From positions 1 through 49,914 of the forward strand of contig LNJE01000010.1 of NCBI GenBank assembly GCA_001587635.1: 49,914 nt of DNA, written 5' to 3'. This document shows, in pieces, positions 8,532 through 16,339 of this stretch. Positions within the stretch are counted from its first letter, which is position 1. Every line of letters begins with the position of its first letter. The stretch is from Methanofastidiosum methylothiophilum (lineage in GTDB: Archaea > Methanobacteriota_B > Thermococci > Methanofastidiosales > Methanofastidiosaceae). The notes under the pieces are model-generated. The model saw only the letters and a list, made by a program, of their open reading frames with translations, was not told the DNA's origin and did not search any database. The position numbers and the translations under genes were made by a program.

Positions 8532-9733
8532 TGAAAATACCCCTAATTATATCCCATAGAGCCGCTATAACGCTACTTGCAGGCTTCAAAGCTACAACAC
8601 TTACCAAAAAGGCTTACGAGGTCTCCTATCAAGGTATTCTTGTAATGACTGAACAGAAAGATAGTTTATCAGGAGAATCAATTAAGAAGGCTTATATTCC
8701 TGACTTAATTATTACTGAAATTACTACAAAGCCTGACTTCATTGAAGAAATGCCCTTGAGTGACATCTTAGCTTGTATGCAAAATTCTTCTATTTTAAAT
8801 TCCTATTTAAATAAGAACAATACAATAAAAGATGATGAAGTAACCATTGAAAGTGGTGTTGTAATCACAAAGCAATATTATTACCTTCAAATACACACCC
8901 ACCCCTACATGCCTGAATATGGCGTTATACCATCAGCTGTTGATATAAAGTGTAGAGAACAATTGGCTGCCTATACTGACAAAGTATGTACTTTAATAGT
9001 GAATGAATCGATGTTGAAAATTGAAGAAAGGTTATTTACATCTTCTCTTTTCTCTGAAAAAAGCCTCGTTCCATTAGATACATTTGAAGTCAGTGCTTGG
9101 TTTAATGATAAAAACATTTGTCATGGAAAAGTCAAGGAAACAGTAGTAACTCAAGGAGAATTAGGCACATTCATTCTTTATGAAGATGGAGAGGTTCTCT
9201 TTGTAGAAGGTGATAGAGAAGATGATTACGCCATTAGGTCTTTAAAGGCAGGAAAGTTTGCACACTTTGTAATGAAAGAACAGATTTTCACACCAGAAGA
9301 AATTCTAATTGATGACGAACTGTTTGAAATTTATGAATTGAATCCAAATATTCAGCAATTAGGATTACTCAATCCTTACAACACAGACCGAAGTGACGAC
9401 GATTTAGAAGAAATGGTAAATTTAATTTATCCGAGTAATTTCTCTTTTATTCCTTTAAAAACTAATGTTACTGGTTTACCTGATAAAGAAATAACAGGAA
9501 AAGATAAAATAGTAAAAGGCAATTCATTAGTTTCTGTTTACTTGGAATCCTGTGATGAAGGAGAATTTAAGAGGATTTTAAAAGAGAAAAGTGAATTTTA
9601 TTTAGAAAGCGTCAACAATTTTAACGACTTAGTTAAAGCTGTTGGCAAGCTAATAAAAATGGAAGCACCAAAACCTACAGTACAAAAGCCAATTATCCCC
9701 CTTAACTTACTATTTAAAAATGATAAATACTGA
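8531..9733 (+). CDS. JAB/JAMM metallopeptidase-domain protein (PRTRC protein A-like)
   Basis: A 400-residue protein with a JAMM zinc-peptidase motif: H122 and H124 in IHTHP, then S135 and D138 in PSAVD. E30 in YEVSYQGILV fits the upstream glutamate of the family. JAB peptidases cleave isopeptide bonds or the tails of ubiquitin-like proteins. The last ~250 residues form an extra region containing acidic DREDD and SDDDLEE stretches that I cannot assign. The gene lies between the E2-like and E1-like genes, overlapping them by 1 and 14 bases. The motif is well supported; the substrate is unknown. Confidence 0.7.
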   Translation: MKIPLIISHRAAITLLAGFKATTLTKKAYEVSYQGILVMTEQKDSLSGESIKKAYIPDLIITEITTKPDFIEEMPLSDILACMQNSSILNSYLNKNNTIKDDEVTIESGVVITKQYYYLQIHTHPYMPEYGVIPSAVDIKCREQLAAYTDKVCTLIVNESMLKIEERLFTSSLFSEKSLVPLDTFEVSAWFNDKNICHGKVKETVVTQGELGTFILYEDGEVLFVEGDREDDYAIRSLKAGKFAHFVMKEQIFTPEEILIDDELFEIYELNPNIQQLGLLNPYNTDRSDDDLEEMVNLIYPSNFSFIPLKTNVTGLPDKEITGKDKIVKGNSLVSVYLESCDEGEFKRILKEKSEFYLESVNNFNDLVKAVGKLIKMEAPKPTVQKPIIPLNLLFKNDKY

Positions 9734-10472
9734 TAGTATCAATTTAATTACTGACTTATATACTGATATTCCAGTTCATATTATTGGGTGTGGTGCGGTC
9801 GGTTCTTATTTCTTTCAAACTTTATTTCGTGCAGGATACCCACTAAACTTAATTACCTTGTGGGATTTTGATTATGTCGAAGAAGCTAACATTTCTAGCC
9901 AAACTTTTGTTCAGGCTGATGTAGGCAACTTAAAGACTGAAAGCCTCGTAGATTTAGTTCACAGAACTCTTTTGAGTAATGATGAATTATTAATTTATCT
10001 ACAGGGTGGAGTAAGAACTTTCACGCAACTTCCCACCATAAAAGGAAAATACACTAATGAAAATCTTACAGGAATTATTATCATTGCAGTTGATAGTTTA
10101 GAATCGAGAATTAAGATATTGGAAAAATGCAGAAGCTCTTATGAGGTTGTGCATATCTACACAATAGGGTTTCCAAACATCTTAAACTTATCTGATTTAA
10201 TTATCAGCTTCAACTCTATTCAAGGAGAAAATAAATCTGAAATTAACTCCTTGATAGAAATCTACAAACAAAAATTAGAAACTGAAAAGGAAGATAGAAC
10301 AGAAATTATGAAGCAATTAGCTTTGAAAAAAGCCTGTAGAATGCCAAATATAGGAGCATTAAGTCAATGTGCAACAGCGCATTTGTTTTTTACCTTTATA
10401 GAAAATTTAGAATTAATAGCCTTTAATTTACCAACAAAACAATTCAACAAATTTATAAACCCTTTCCTATGA
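9720..10472 (+). CDS. ThiF/E1-like adenylyltransferase (PRTRC ThiF-like)
   Basis: A 250-residue Rossmann protein of the E1/ThiF/MoeB family. The nucleotide loop is GCGAVG (residues 23-28). The next strand ends in WDFDYVEEANISSQ, equivalent to the D-x-D-x-V-x-x-x-N-x-x-R-Q motif of E1 enzymes. The usual arginine is serine here. VDSLESR (residues 124-130) matches the later conserved aspartate and arginine. E1 enzymes adenylate the C-terminus of a ubiquitin-like or sulfur-carrier protein. Its length fits PRTRC ThiF proteins. Cysteines such as C206 in KKACRMPNIGA may be the thioester site, but that is a guess. Confidence 0.75.
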   Translation: MINTDSINLITDLYTDIPVHIIGCGAVGSYFFQTLFRAGYPLNLITLWDFDYVEEANISSQTFVQADVGNLKTESLVDLVHRTLLSNDELLIYLQGGVRTFTQLPTIKGKYTNENLTGIIIIAVDSLESRIKILEKCRSSYEVVHIYTIGFPNILNLSDLIISFNSIQGENKSEINSLIEIYKQKLETEKEDRTEIMKQLALKKACRMPNIGALSQCATAHLFFTFIENLELIAFNLPTKQFNKFINPFL

Positions 10473-11299
10473 ATTTCTTTCAAAGATCTAACGCACAAAA
10501 CATTAGCCTTTTTCATGGTACTCCTTCTAATGTAGCTTTAAAAGGTGACGCACTCAATAGCTTGGCTACATGGTTCACTTATTATAACGCAGGAAGAGTA
10601 AGTACACAACAAATTACACCCGAAAATTTTAATTTTAGATTCACTTTAAAAGGTGAGCCGTTATTGGAAATAAATTCCGAAGAATGGAAAAATAGACCTT
10701 TGATTAGCTACACTACAGCTACACAAACAATCAAAATGACAGAAGTAATTCAAATTAAATTAGAACACAAACAAGGAAACAATGCTTCCGAAGAGAAAAA
10801 AACAGGAGGTAAAAGATGGGCAGGAATTGCTTATGAAAGGATTCTATACCAAATTTTATTTCCAGAAGAATCTCCTGAATTTAAAGAAGAGGCTAAAAGA
10901 GCAGCAGTTACATCTCTTTTTAACCTTGTAAACTTGATAAGAGGAAATAGTCACAGTATTGTAGAAGGAAAATCTTATAAAAACCCAATGCTTTCTTCAC
11001 TAACTAATAGTTTACTCCATGTGCACAAAAATTTTATTGATGCTTACGCTGTTCTCCCTGCTAATCCTGTCTTGTACCACGAAAGAAGAGAAGCTGCCCT
11101 ACTTCCAAATTCCGCAAATGGAGATTGCGGACACGCAGAAACTGCAAGTGCAAGTAGTGAACCTCCAAAAGACAGTGATGTACGAACATATCCAGAAGGA
11201 GAAAATTCCCTTGAAAATATCAGTACAGGGGACATCGGAGGAAGTCCTTCAGAAGAAGATAAAAGCTATCACACAACTTTTGGACAGTCTCTCCTTTAA
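10469..11299 (+). CDS. unknown last gene of the E1/E2/JAB cassette
   Basis: A 276-residue protein joined to the ThiF-like gene by an ATGA overlap. Residues 1-183 look like a folded alpha/beta domain with a basic GGKRWAGIAYERILY segment. The last 93 residues are hydrophilic and probably disordered (for example ETASASSEPPKDSDV). That tail lies entirely within the start of the LysM lipoprotein gene, in another frame. Either both frames are used, or the folded part is the only functional portion. No family recognised. Confidence 0.5.
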   Translation: MNFFQRSNAQNISLFHGTPSNVALKGDALNSLATWFTYYNAGRVSTQQITPENFNFRFTLKGEPLLEINSEEWKNRPLISYTTATQTIKMTEVIQIKLEHKQGNNASEEKKTGGKRWAGIAYERILYQILFPEESPEFKEEAKRAAVTSLFNLVNLIRGNSHSIVEGKSYKNPMLSSLTNSLLHVHKNFIDAYAVLPANPVLYHERREAALLPNSANGDCGHAETASASSEPPKDSDVRTYPEGENSLENISTGDIGGSPSEEDKSYHTTFGQSLL

Positions 11300-11639
11300 T
11301 GAATGTGCTATTGAAGAGGTAGAAAAAACATTTAACATAAATTTAGTGACAGGAGAAAGTTTTCAAGAGCCTTCTCCTAAACTAAACAAAGTTTCGACAC
11401 CTCCAATAACAGCAAAAGAAACAACAAGGAAAGACAAAACCACAAAAAAAGAAGCAAAAACAACTAAAAAGAAGAAAGAAACCATAAAAATCTTCTATCA
11501 CACAGTAACAACAGGAGATAATAGAACAGCAATTTCTAAGAAACATGCTATTACAATTGAAAAATTAACTTCTTTGAATCCCAAAGTAAATTGGAAGGAT
11601 TTAAAGACAGGAGATAAAATCATTGTTAAAATTGAATAG
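11019..11639 (+). CDS. LysM-domain lipoprotein
   Basis: A 206-residue protein with a strong lipoprotein signal (MCTKILLMLTLFSLLILSC, acylated cysteine at residue 19). A helical region and a lysine/threonine-rich linker at about residues 128-155 follow. The C-terminus is a LysM domain of about 48 residues (HTVTTGDNRTAISKKHA through LKTGDKIIV) that binds peptidoglycan. The lipid anchor would tie the cell wall to a membrane. It lies just before the glucosaminidase gene, pointing to lysis or envelope remodelling. The first 281 bases overlap the previous gene in a different frame. Confidence 0.7.
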   Translation: MCTKILLMLTLFSLLILSCTTKEEKLPYFQIPQMEIADTQKLQVQVVNLQKTVMYEHIQKEKIPLKISVQGTSEEVLQKKIKAITQLLDSLSFNECAIEEVEKTFNINLVTGESFQEPSPKLNKVSTPPITAKETTRKDKTTKKEAKTTKKKKETIKIFYHTVTTGDNRTAISKKHAITIEKLTSLNPKVNWKDLKTGDKIIVKIE

Positions 11640-11647
11640 TATATTTG
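11640..11647 (+). promoter_or_regulatory. possible Bacteroidota-type -7 promoter element
   Basis: TATATTTG matches the Bacteroidota housekeeping -7 consensus TAnnTTTG exactly and sits 16 bases before the glucosaminidase ATG. It lies in one of the very few true gaps of the plus-strand block (11640-11663). No good -33 TTTG at the right spacing is visible. In DNA this AT-rich the octamer is expected many times by chance. Confidence 0.3.
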
Positions 11648-11663
11648 CGGAAATTATTAACTT

Positions 11664-12299
11664 ATGCAAACATTAAAATCAATCTTTATGAAATCAACTT
11701 TGATAATTCTATTAACCATTATTGGAGCATTTAGTGTTGCAGCTCCTTCTGTTAATGTGGCTTTCTATGTTAAAGAAAAGAAAGTTGTAGAGGAATTACC
11801 AATTGACCACGATAACAAATTCATAAAGGAACTATCACCAAAGGTTTTAAAAATCTTAGCAGAGGAAAAAGAAAAGGGTATGAAAGTACCCTTACCCTCT
11901 GTGGTTTTGGCAATGGCTTATCACGAAACTGCACAAGGCAAGACTGCCTTAGCAAAGAAAGGAAATAATTACTTCGGTATTAAAGCCTCAAAAGCCTGCA
12001 AGAAAAACCCTAAGTGCTTAACTATGTCCCTTTATGATGATGATTATAGAGTAATAAAAGGAAAAAGGACAAAAGTCAAATCTAAGTTTCAAACTTATAA
12101 AACCTTAGATGACAATTTAAGGCATTATGTTGAAAAACTAAATGGCAATTTATATGTTAAAGCTCTGTCAAAGAAAACATCAAAAGAGCAAATTCATATT
12201 ATTGCCAAGAATTGGGCTACTGATCCTCTATATACAACCAAAATTAATAACATTATTAAACATCATGACCTAAATGAATTTGATAAAGACTTTCTTTAA
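11664..12299 (+). CDS. exported N-acetylglucosaminidase, likely endolysin
   Basis: A 211-residue protein with an N-terminal export signal (STLIILLTIIGAFSVAAPS; a second start at 11688 would give a more typical signal peptide). The rest matches the glucosaminidase family PF01832. SVVLAMAYHETAQGKTALAK contains the catalytic glutamate E88, followed by NYFGIK, and the late region holds the expected YVEKLN-type helix. It would cut the glycan strands of peptidoglycan. A secreted lysin just after a LysM lipoprotein fits a lysis module. The gene has a possible promoter of its own in the 24-base gap upstream. Confidence 0.8.
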   Translation: MQTLKSIFMKSTLIILLTIIGAFSVAAPSVNVAFYVKEKKVVEELPIDHDNKFIKELSPKVLKILAEEKEKGMKVPLPSVVLAMAYHETAQGKTALAKKGNNYFGIKASKACKKNPKCLTMSLYDDDYRVIKGKRTKVKSKFQTYKTLDDNLRHYVEKLNGNLYVKALSKKTSKEQIHIIAKNWATDPLYTTKINNIIKHHDLNEFDKDFL

Positions 12300-12567
12300 G
12301 CATGTTATTTATGGTATCATAGTAATTAATACTATATTGGCAATTCAAGGTTATATAATGGCTTTTACAATAGAAAAGCCGTCTTTAACTGAGGACTATG
12401 TTAAAGAGATTTTAACCTTTGAAAATTACAACGAAATAAAAATAGGAAAAGAATTTTCTATTGGAGATAGAAATTTTGGTTTTGTAATCACCTTTAATCC
12501 TTCAAATTATGGCTTATTTAACAGAAATTGCAACCAAGACGCAAACAATTCCGACATTCCCGATTGA
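12274..12567 (+). CDS. small membrane protein next to the lysin
   Basis: A 97-residue protein with one N-terminal membrane segment (residues 11-30, VIYGIIVINTILAIQGYIMA) and a polar C-terminal domain. Its place after the lysin and its single transmembrane helix make a holin or lysis-control role possible, but no holin family is recognisable. An internal ATG at 12358 would give a 69-residue soluble form. It overlaps the lysin by 26 bases and the next gene by 59 bases. Confidence 0.45.
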   Translation: MNLIKTFFKHVIYGIIVINTILAIQGYIMAFTIEKPSLTEDYVKEILTFENYNEIKIGKEFSIGDRNFGFVITFNPSNYGLFNRNCNQDANNSDIPD

Positions 12568-13090
12568 GGTCTGTGTTCAAACAGGAGATATTACTTATTT
12601 CAGGGTATCAAATGTAAGAAATTCCCTAACTTATTATTTAGGACACAAAGGGGAATTAACTAGACAAGCAAGCAAAGCTAAATTATTTACGCACAAACCT
12701 TCCATAAATGAAATACTCTTAATGGAGGAATTTAGTTGCGAAACAATCGGTGATTTTTCTTCTTGCGACATATTAGACCCAAATAATTGGTATATAGACA
12801 AGGGAGAAAATGGCTACATAATTTCTTACCAAACAGGAGAAATGGTAAATTGCCTTTACTTGAATTGGCAAGGAAACTTAGGTGAAGAAATTACCGAATT
12901 TTCACACACTCCGTCTTTAACAGAAATATTTAATCTTATGAAATTGTACTATGAAACAGAAAGTATAAACACTTATACAGTGGAACATGTAGTAATTTCA
13001 GTAACAAAAATAGAATCTTTACATGAACAGCTTCCAAAAACTCCAAAGTTGGGGGAATTTATCCCAAATTGCCCTCGATACGGAATTTAG
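12509..13090 (+). CDS. hypothetical protein before the DNA polymerase
   Basis: A 193-residue protein without signal or membrane segments. It appears beta-rich with several cysteines (FSCETIGDFSSCDIL). Its last 22 codons overlap the start of the DNA polymerase in another frame. The polymerase exonuclease motif begins within 20 residues of its own start, so the overlap is probably genuine. No family recognised. Confidence 0.5.
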   Translation: MAYLTEIATKTQTIPTFPIEVCVQTGDITYFRVSNVRNSLTYYLGHKGELTRQASKAKLFTHKPSINEILLMEEFSCETIGDFSSCDILDPNNWYIDKGENGYIISYQTGEMVNCLYLNWQGNLGEEITEFSHTPSLTEIFNLMKLYYETESINTYTVEHVVISVTKIESLHEQLPKTPKLGEFIPNCPRYGI

Positions 13091-14912
13091 TTCTTTAAAC
13101 CCATTTCAATCAGAATTATATGCCGTACAATTTGGGACAGAGGAAGAACAAATTGTTTTGGAATGGCATAAATTAACTCAACAACAGAAAGATTATGTAG
13201 CAGAGTTTATAAGCAATGATTCCATCTGTAAAGTTGGACATAACATAAAAGCAGATTTAAGTCAATTAGCTGTGTTGTTAAACATTTATCCTCAAAATGT
13301 ATACGACACAATGATTGGACATACTGTTTTATATAATGGCTTAGGAACTTCTGCTTCATTGTCTTCTGTTGTTGAAATTTATTGCGGCATCACATTAGAA
13401 AAGGAAGTTAGAAATAATTTCTTAAATAGGCAAAAAGACCAAGATTTTACAGAAGAAGAAATAGAGTACTGTAAGGACGATGTTAAATACCTTTTAAAAA
13501 TAAGGCAAATACAAGAAAAGGAGATTAAACATTACAATTTAGAACATTGTAATCAACTCGAACAATCCCTTGTGCCTGTACTTTGCGACATTGAATTGAG
13601 AGGAATTAACTTCGATTCTAAGAAGTGGTTAGAAAATAACGAGGAAAGGAAAAAGGAATTAATTCCTATTAAAGAAGAATTGTATGAACTTCTTGGAATG
13701 CTCTATATCCTTCGTCCTGAAATAGCAGAAATTAGCTACGTTAAAAAAGGCAAATTTTCTAACTTTCTTTCCGAATTTTCTGTCAATTCGCCCTTACAAT
13801 TAAATGCTTTATTTGAGCATCTTATAAAGTTGCCAAACACTAATAGTAACACTATTAAATCTTGGCTACAAAAAGAGAAGCCAACTTCTGTATTAAAAGA
13901 AGTGATAATTAAATTCTTAACTGCCTTATTAGAATACAGAGGATTATCTAAATCCATTAGTACCTATGGAGAAAGGTTTCTTTCTTACTTAGGAAAGGAT
14001 ATTAGGATAAGAACCTCGTTCAAACAGAATTTTATACCCACAGGAAGATTAAGCTCAGGAGATATTAAAAATAGAAAAATAAATACAAAGGGAACTATTA
14101 CAGAAAGTAGAGCAAACCTATATGTAAACTTTCAAAATATTCCCTCCGAATCTTCTTACAGAAATTGCTTTCTTGCCGATGAAGGTTATCTATTTGGAAC
14201 TTGTGATTTAAGTGGTTGTGAATTGAGGATTATTGCTGGATTAAGTCAAGATCCTCTTCTCATAGGAGCTGTAATGAATAATGAAGACTTGCACAGTAAA
14301 TTAGCAACAGCTTCTTTTCGTATTATCACAGGAGATCCAAACTACATAGTAAGTTCATCAGTAAATAAAGATAAGAGAACCTTACACAAACCTGTCTTAT
14401 TTGGGCTTTTATACGGTGCTGCTGCGCCTAATATTTCAGCTATACTAAATATACCGGTCAGTACAGGAAAACTCGTCTATGAGGCTATTAGAGAGCTTTT
14501 AAAGCCTTGTTTTGAATACTTAGATTGGTATAGTAAAAAATGTATAAAACAAGGTTTTGCTATTGTCAATGATGTCACAAATAGAAGGCTTTGGTTAGGA
14601 GATTATTTAAAGTATAGAAATCAAAATCTTCCTTATCCAAATATGGATAGATTAATTAGAACTCTATATAATGTAGGTATGCAAGGTACAAATGCAGATA
14701 TTATGAAGGAAATTTTAATAACAGTATCTAAGATTCCAGAGGTTATAGTTCTTGGAACAGTACATGATGAATTAAAGTTTCAAATTCCTGAAAATAAGCC
14801 TGAGCTTGCAACTACAGTGAAGGAAGTAATGGAAGAGATTGGTACAAAATATTTAAAAAACACCGTGACCATGAAAGCAGATTTACATTTAGAAAAGTTT
14901 TGGACAAAATAA
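13023..14912 (+). CDS. family A DNA polymerase with 3'-5' exonuclease domain
   Basis: A 629-residue replicative polymerase. The N-terminal DnaQ-like exonuclease has exo I at D19 and E21 (ALDTEF), exo II in VGHNIKADLSQLA and exo III in EYCKDDVKYL. The polymerase domain has motif A at DLSGCELR (D395), motif B with exact R-x3-K-x7-YG spacing (RTLHKPVLFGLLYG) and motif C at VHDE (580-583). All catalytic residues are present, so it should be an active proofreading enzyme. There is no 5'-3' exonuclease domain. Family A polymerases are common in crAss-like phages. It overlaps the upstream gene by 68 bases. Confidence 0.93.
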   Translation: MNSFQKLQSWGNLSQIALDTEFSSLNPFQSELYAVQFGTEEEQIVLEWHKLTQQQKDYVAEFISNDSICKVGHNIKADLSQLAVLLNIYPQNVYDTMIGHTVLYNGLGTSASLSSVVEIYCGITLEKEVRNNFLNRQKDQDFTEEEIEYCKDDVKYLLKIRQIQEKEIKHYNLEHCNQLEQSLVPVLCDIELRGINFDSKKWLENNEERKKELIPIKEELYELLGMLYILRPEIAEISYVKKGKFSNFLSEFSVNSPLQLNALFEHLIKLPNTNSNTIKSWLQKEKPTSVLKEVIIKFLTALLEYRGLSKSISTYGERFLSYLGKDIRIRTSFKQNFIPTGRLSSGDIKNRKINTKGTITESRANLYVNFQNIPSESSYRNCFLADEGYLFGTCDLSGCELRIIAGLSQDPLLIGAVMNNEDLHSKLATASFRIITGDPNYIVSSSVNKDKRTLHKPVLFGLLYGAAAPNISAILNIPVSTGKLVYEAIRELLKPCFEYLDWYSKKCIKQGFAIVNDVTNRRLWLGDYLKYRNQNLPYPNMDRLIRTLYNVGMQGTNADIMKEILITVSKIPEVIVLGTVHDELKFQIPENKPELATTVKEVMEEIGTKYLKNTVTMKADLHLEKFWTK

Positions 14913-14927
14913 TTAAATTTTTAAACT

Positions 14928-16259
14928 ATGACACTTATTATCCTACTACTTTTAGTAGCCCTATTTGTTATTCCATATCTACTTTTAGTGTTTTCTACTG
15001 ATGAAAAAGCATTAAAAAGAGAAATTAAAATTCAAGATGGCATCGCCAAGTTATCTGAAATCCAATTAATCGCTGTGCCTGCTCTATTAATAGGAGCGAG
15101 TATTTTCATGGTTTGGTATAAAGGACACACAAGTTCTGAAAAAGCCTTTGAAAGTTATGTGGCATACAGTAAAGCCTATTGCGATAGGTTCTGTGATGTT
15201 GCAAGCAGAGAGAATTTAGCTAAACTCACAGTAGACTTGGCTAATGTGAGTCATGAAGTTGCTATCAGAGAATTACATAATATCACAGGAGTTCCATATT
15301 TTGGACAGTCAGAGTTATTTCTAAGTATAGTAAATTTCATCAATACTCCGATTACATTGGCATTTTTCAGTCTTCTATTCTTTGTTTTGAGTGGTTATGG
15401 CATGAGATACAATAGTAAGGTAATAGATGAGGTTAAAGCTACTGAAAAATTACTTACTTACGACATTTTTAAAGCAAAGAAATTCTGGGCATTATTAATT
15501 CTGACCTTTATTCTTACAGAAATAGCCTTATACACCTTTATTAGTAGCTTTGCCTTGTATTTAGCAGCATTTCTGGTCTCTTTGTACCTTTTCTTTATTA
15601 CTATTGTTTACAAATATAATAGAGAATGTACTCAAGCATCAGAAGTTTTAGTAGGAATTTGCTTTACTGCAGGTTTCATTGTACTTAGCATTTATGCAAT
15701 GGACTTATATAATGACTACAAGTACACTATTGAAATCGGTCAACAAATTACTGATTACAAAGTTCAGCACTTGCAACAATTATTTCTAATTCAACAACAA
15801 GAATGGAAAACTATTGTAGAAACCAATGTAAAACTAACTCCAGAAATCCTGCAAAAATATTCCTGTGTATCTAAGGGCACATTATCTATGAATGAATGTC
15901 TGACTGCTTTTGTAAAAGCAGAAGATGGTAATTACATGAACAGCTTTATTGCGCAATTCTTAATTACCTTAGTGATGTTCTTAATTGAAAGTTTTGCTAT
16001 CATTTGGGGTGCAAGAACTGATAAAATCCAAAGATTAACTGAATATGCTCTAACAAGTGTTCAGAAAGAAGCTGCTTTGTTTGAGCAAGACATTAAAGAC
16101 GACGGAAAATTAAACCGTTCTAATCAACCACAGGCAAAAATTCAAACTCAACCTCAACCAAAACCACAAACTTATAATGCCGACAAAAGCACTATAATTG
16201 TAGATGACGATGATGATGAGGAAGAAAATCCCCCTTTAACAATAGGGAACTCCATTTAG
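14928..16259 (+). CDS. multi-spanning membrane protein, possible frameshift donor
   Basis: A 443-residue integral membrane protein. Hydrophobic segments lie at about residues 1-20, 45-63, 129-153, 187-206, 208-226, 239-260 and 341-362. A cytoplasmic tail follows, with a glutamine/proline stretch (QPQAKIQTQPQPKPQ) and an acidic run (VDDDDDEEENPP). No family recognised. A canonical -1 slippery heptamer in the right phase lies seven codons before the stop. The -1 frame stays open into the next gene, so a longer fusion may be made. Confidence 0.6.
   Translation: MTLIILLLLVALFVIPYLLLVFSTDEKALKREIKIQDGIAKLSEIQLIAVPALLIGASIFMVWYKGHTSSEKAFESYVAYSKAYCDRFCDVASRENLAKLTVDLANVSHEVAIRELHNITGVPYFGQSELFLSIVNFINTPITLAFFSLLFFVLSGYGMRYNSKVIDEVKATEKLLTYDIFKAKKFWALLILTFILTEIALYTFISSFALYLAAFLVSLYLFFITIVYKYNRECTQASEVLVGICFTAGFIVLSIYAMDLYNDYKYTIEIGQQITDYKVQHLQQLFLIQQQEWKTIVETNVKLTPEILQKYSCVSKGTLSMNECLTAFVKAEDGNYMNSFIAQFLITLVMFLIESFAIIWGARTDKIQRLTEYALTSVQKEAALFEQDIKDDGKLNRSNQPQAKIQTQPQPKPQTYNADKSTIIVDDDDDEEENPPLTIGNSI
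16232..16238 (+). promoter_or_regulatory. candidate -1 ribosomal frameshift site CCCTTTA
   Basis: The heptamer C-CCT-TTA fits the X-XXY-YYZ rule in the frame of the 443-residue membrane protein (codons CCT 16233-16235, TTA 16236-16238). After a -1 slip the frame reads without a stop through 16260-16339 into the 408-residue gene, giving a fusion of about 879 residues. No strong hairpin sits 5-9 bases downstream. A weak hairpin lies much further on, around 16326-16352. Confidence 0.4.
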
Positions 16260-16339
16260 AAAGAGGTTTTGCAAAGATTGTTTTTGATGCGGTAAAGTTA
16301 ATAGTAGCTAAATATAAAACCTTACAGGGGGAGTCTTTA

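Noticed and set aside
10469..11639. Rz/Rz1-type spanin pair, because a lipoprotein gene is nested in another frame
   Set aside because: The upstream protein has no N-terminal membrane anchor, and the lipoprotein is long and ends in a LysM domain, unlike Rz1.
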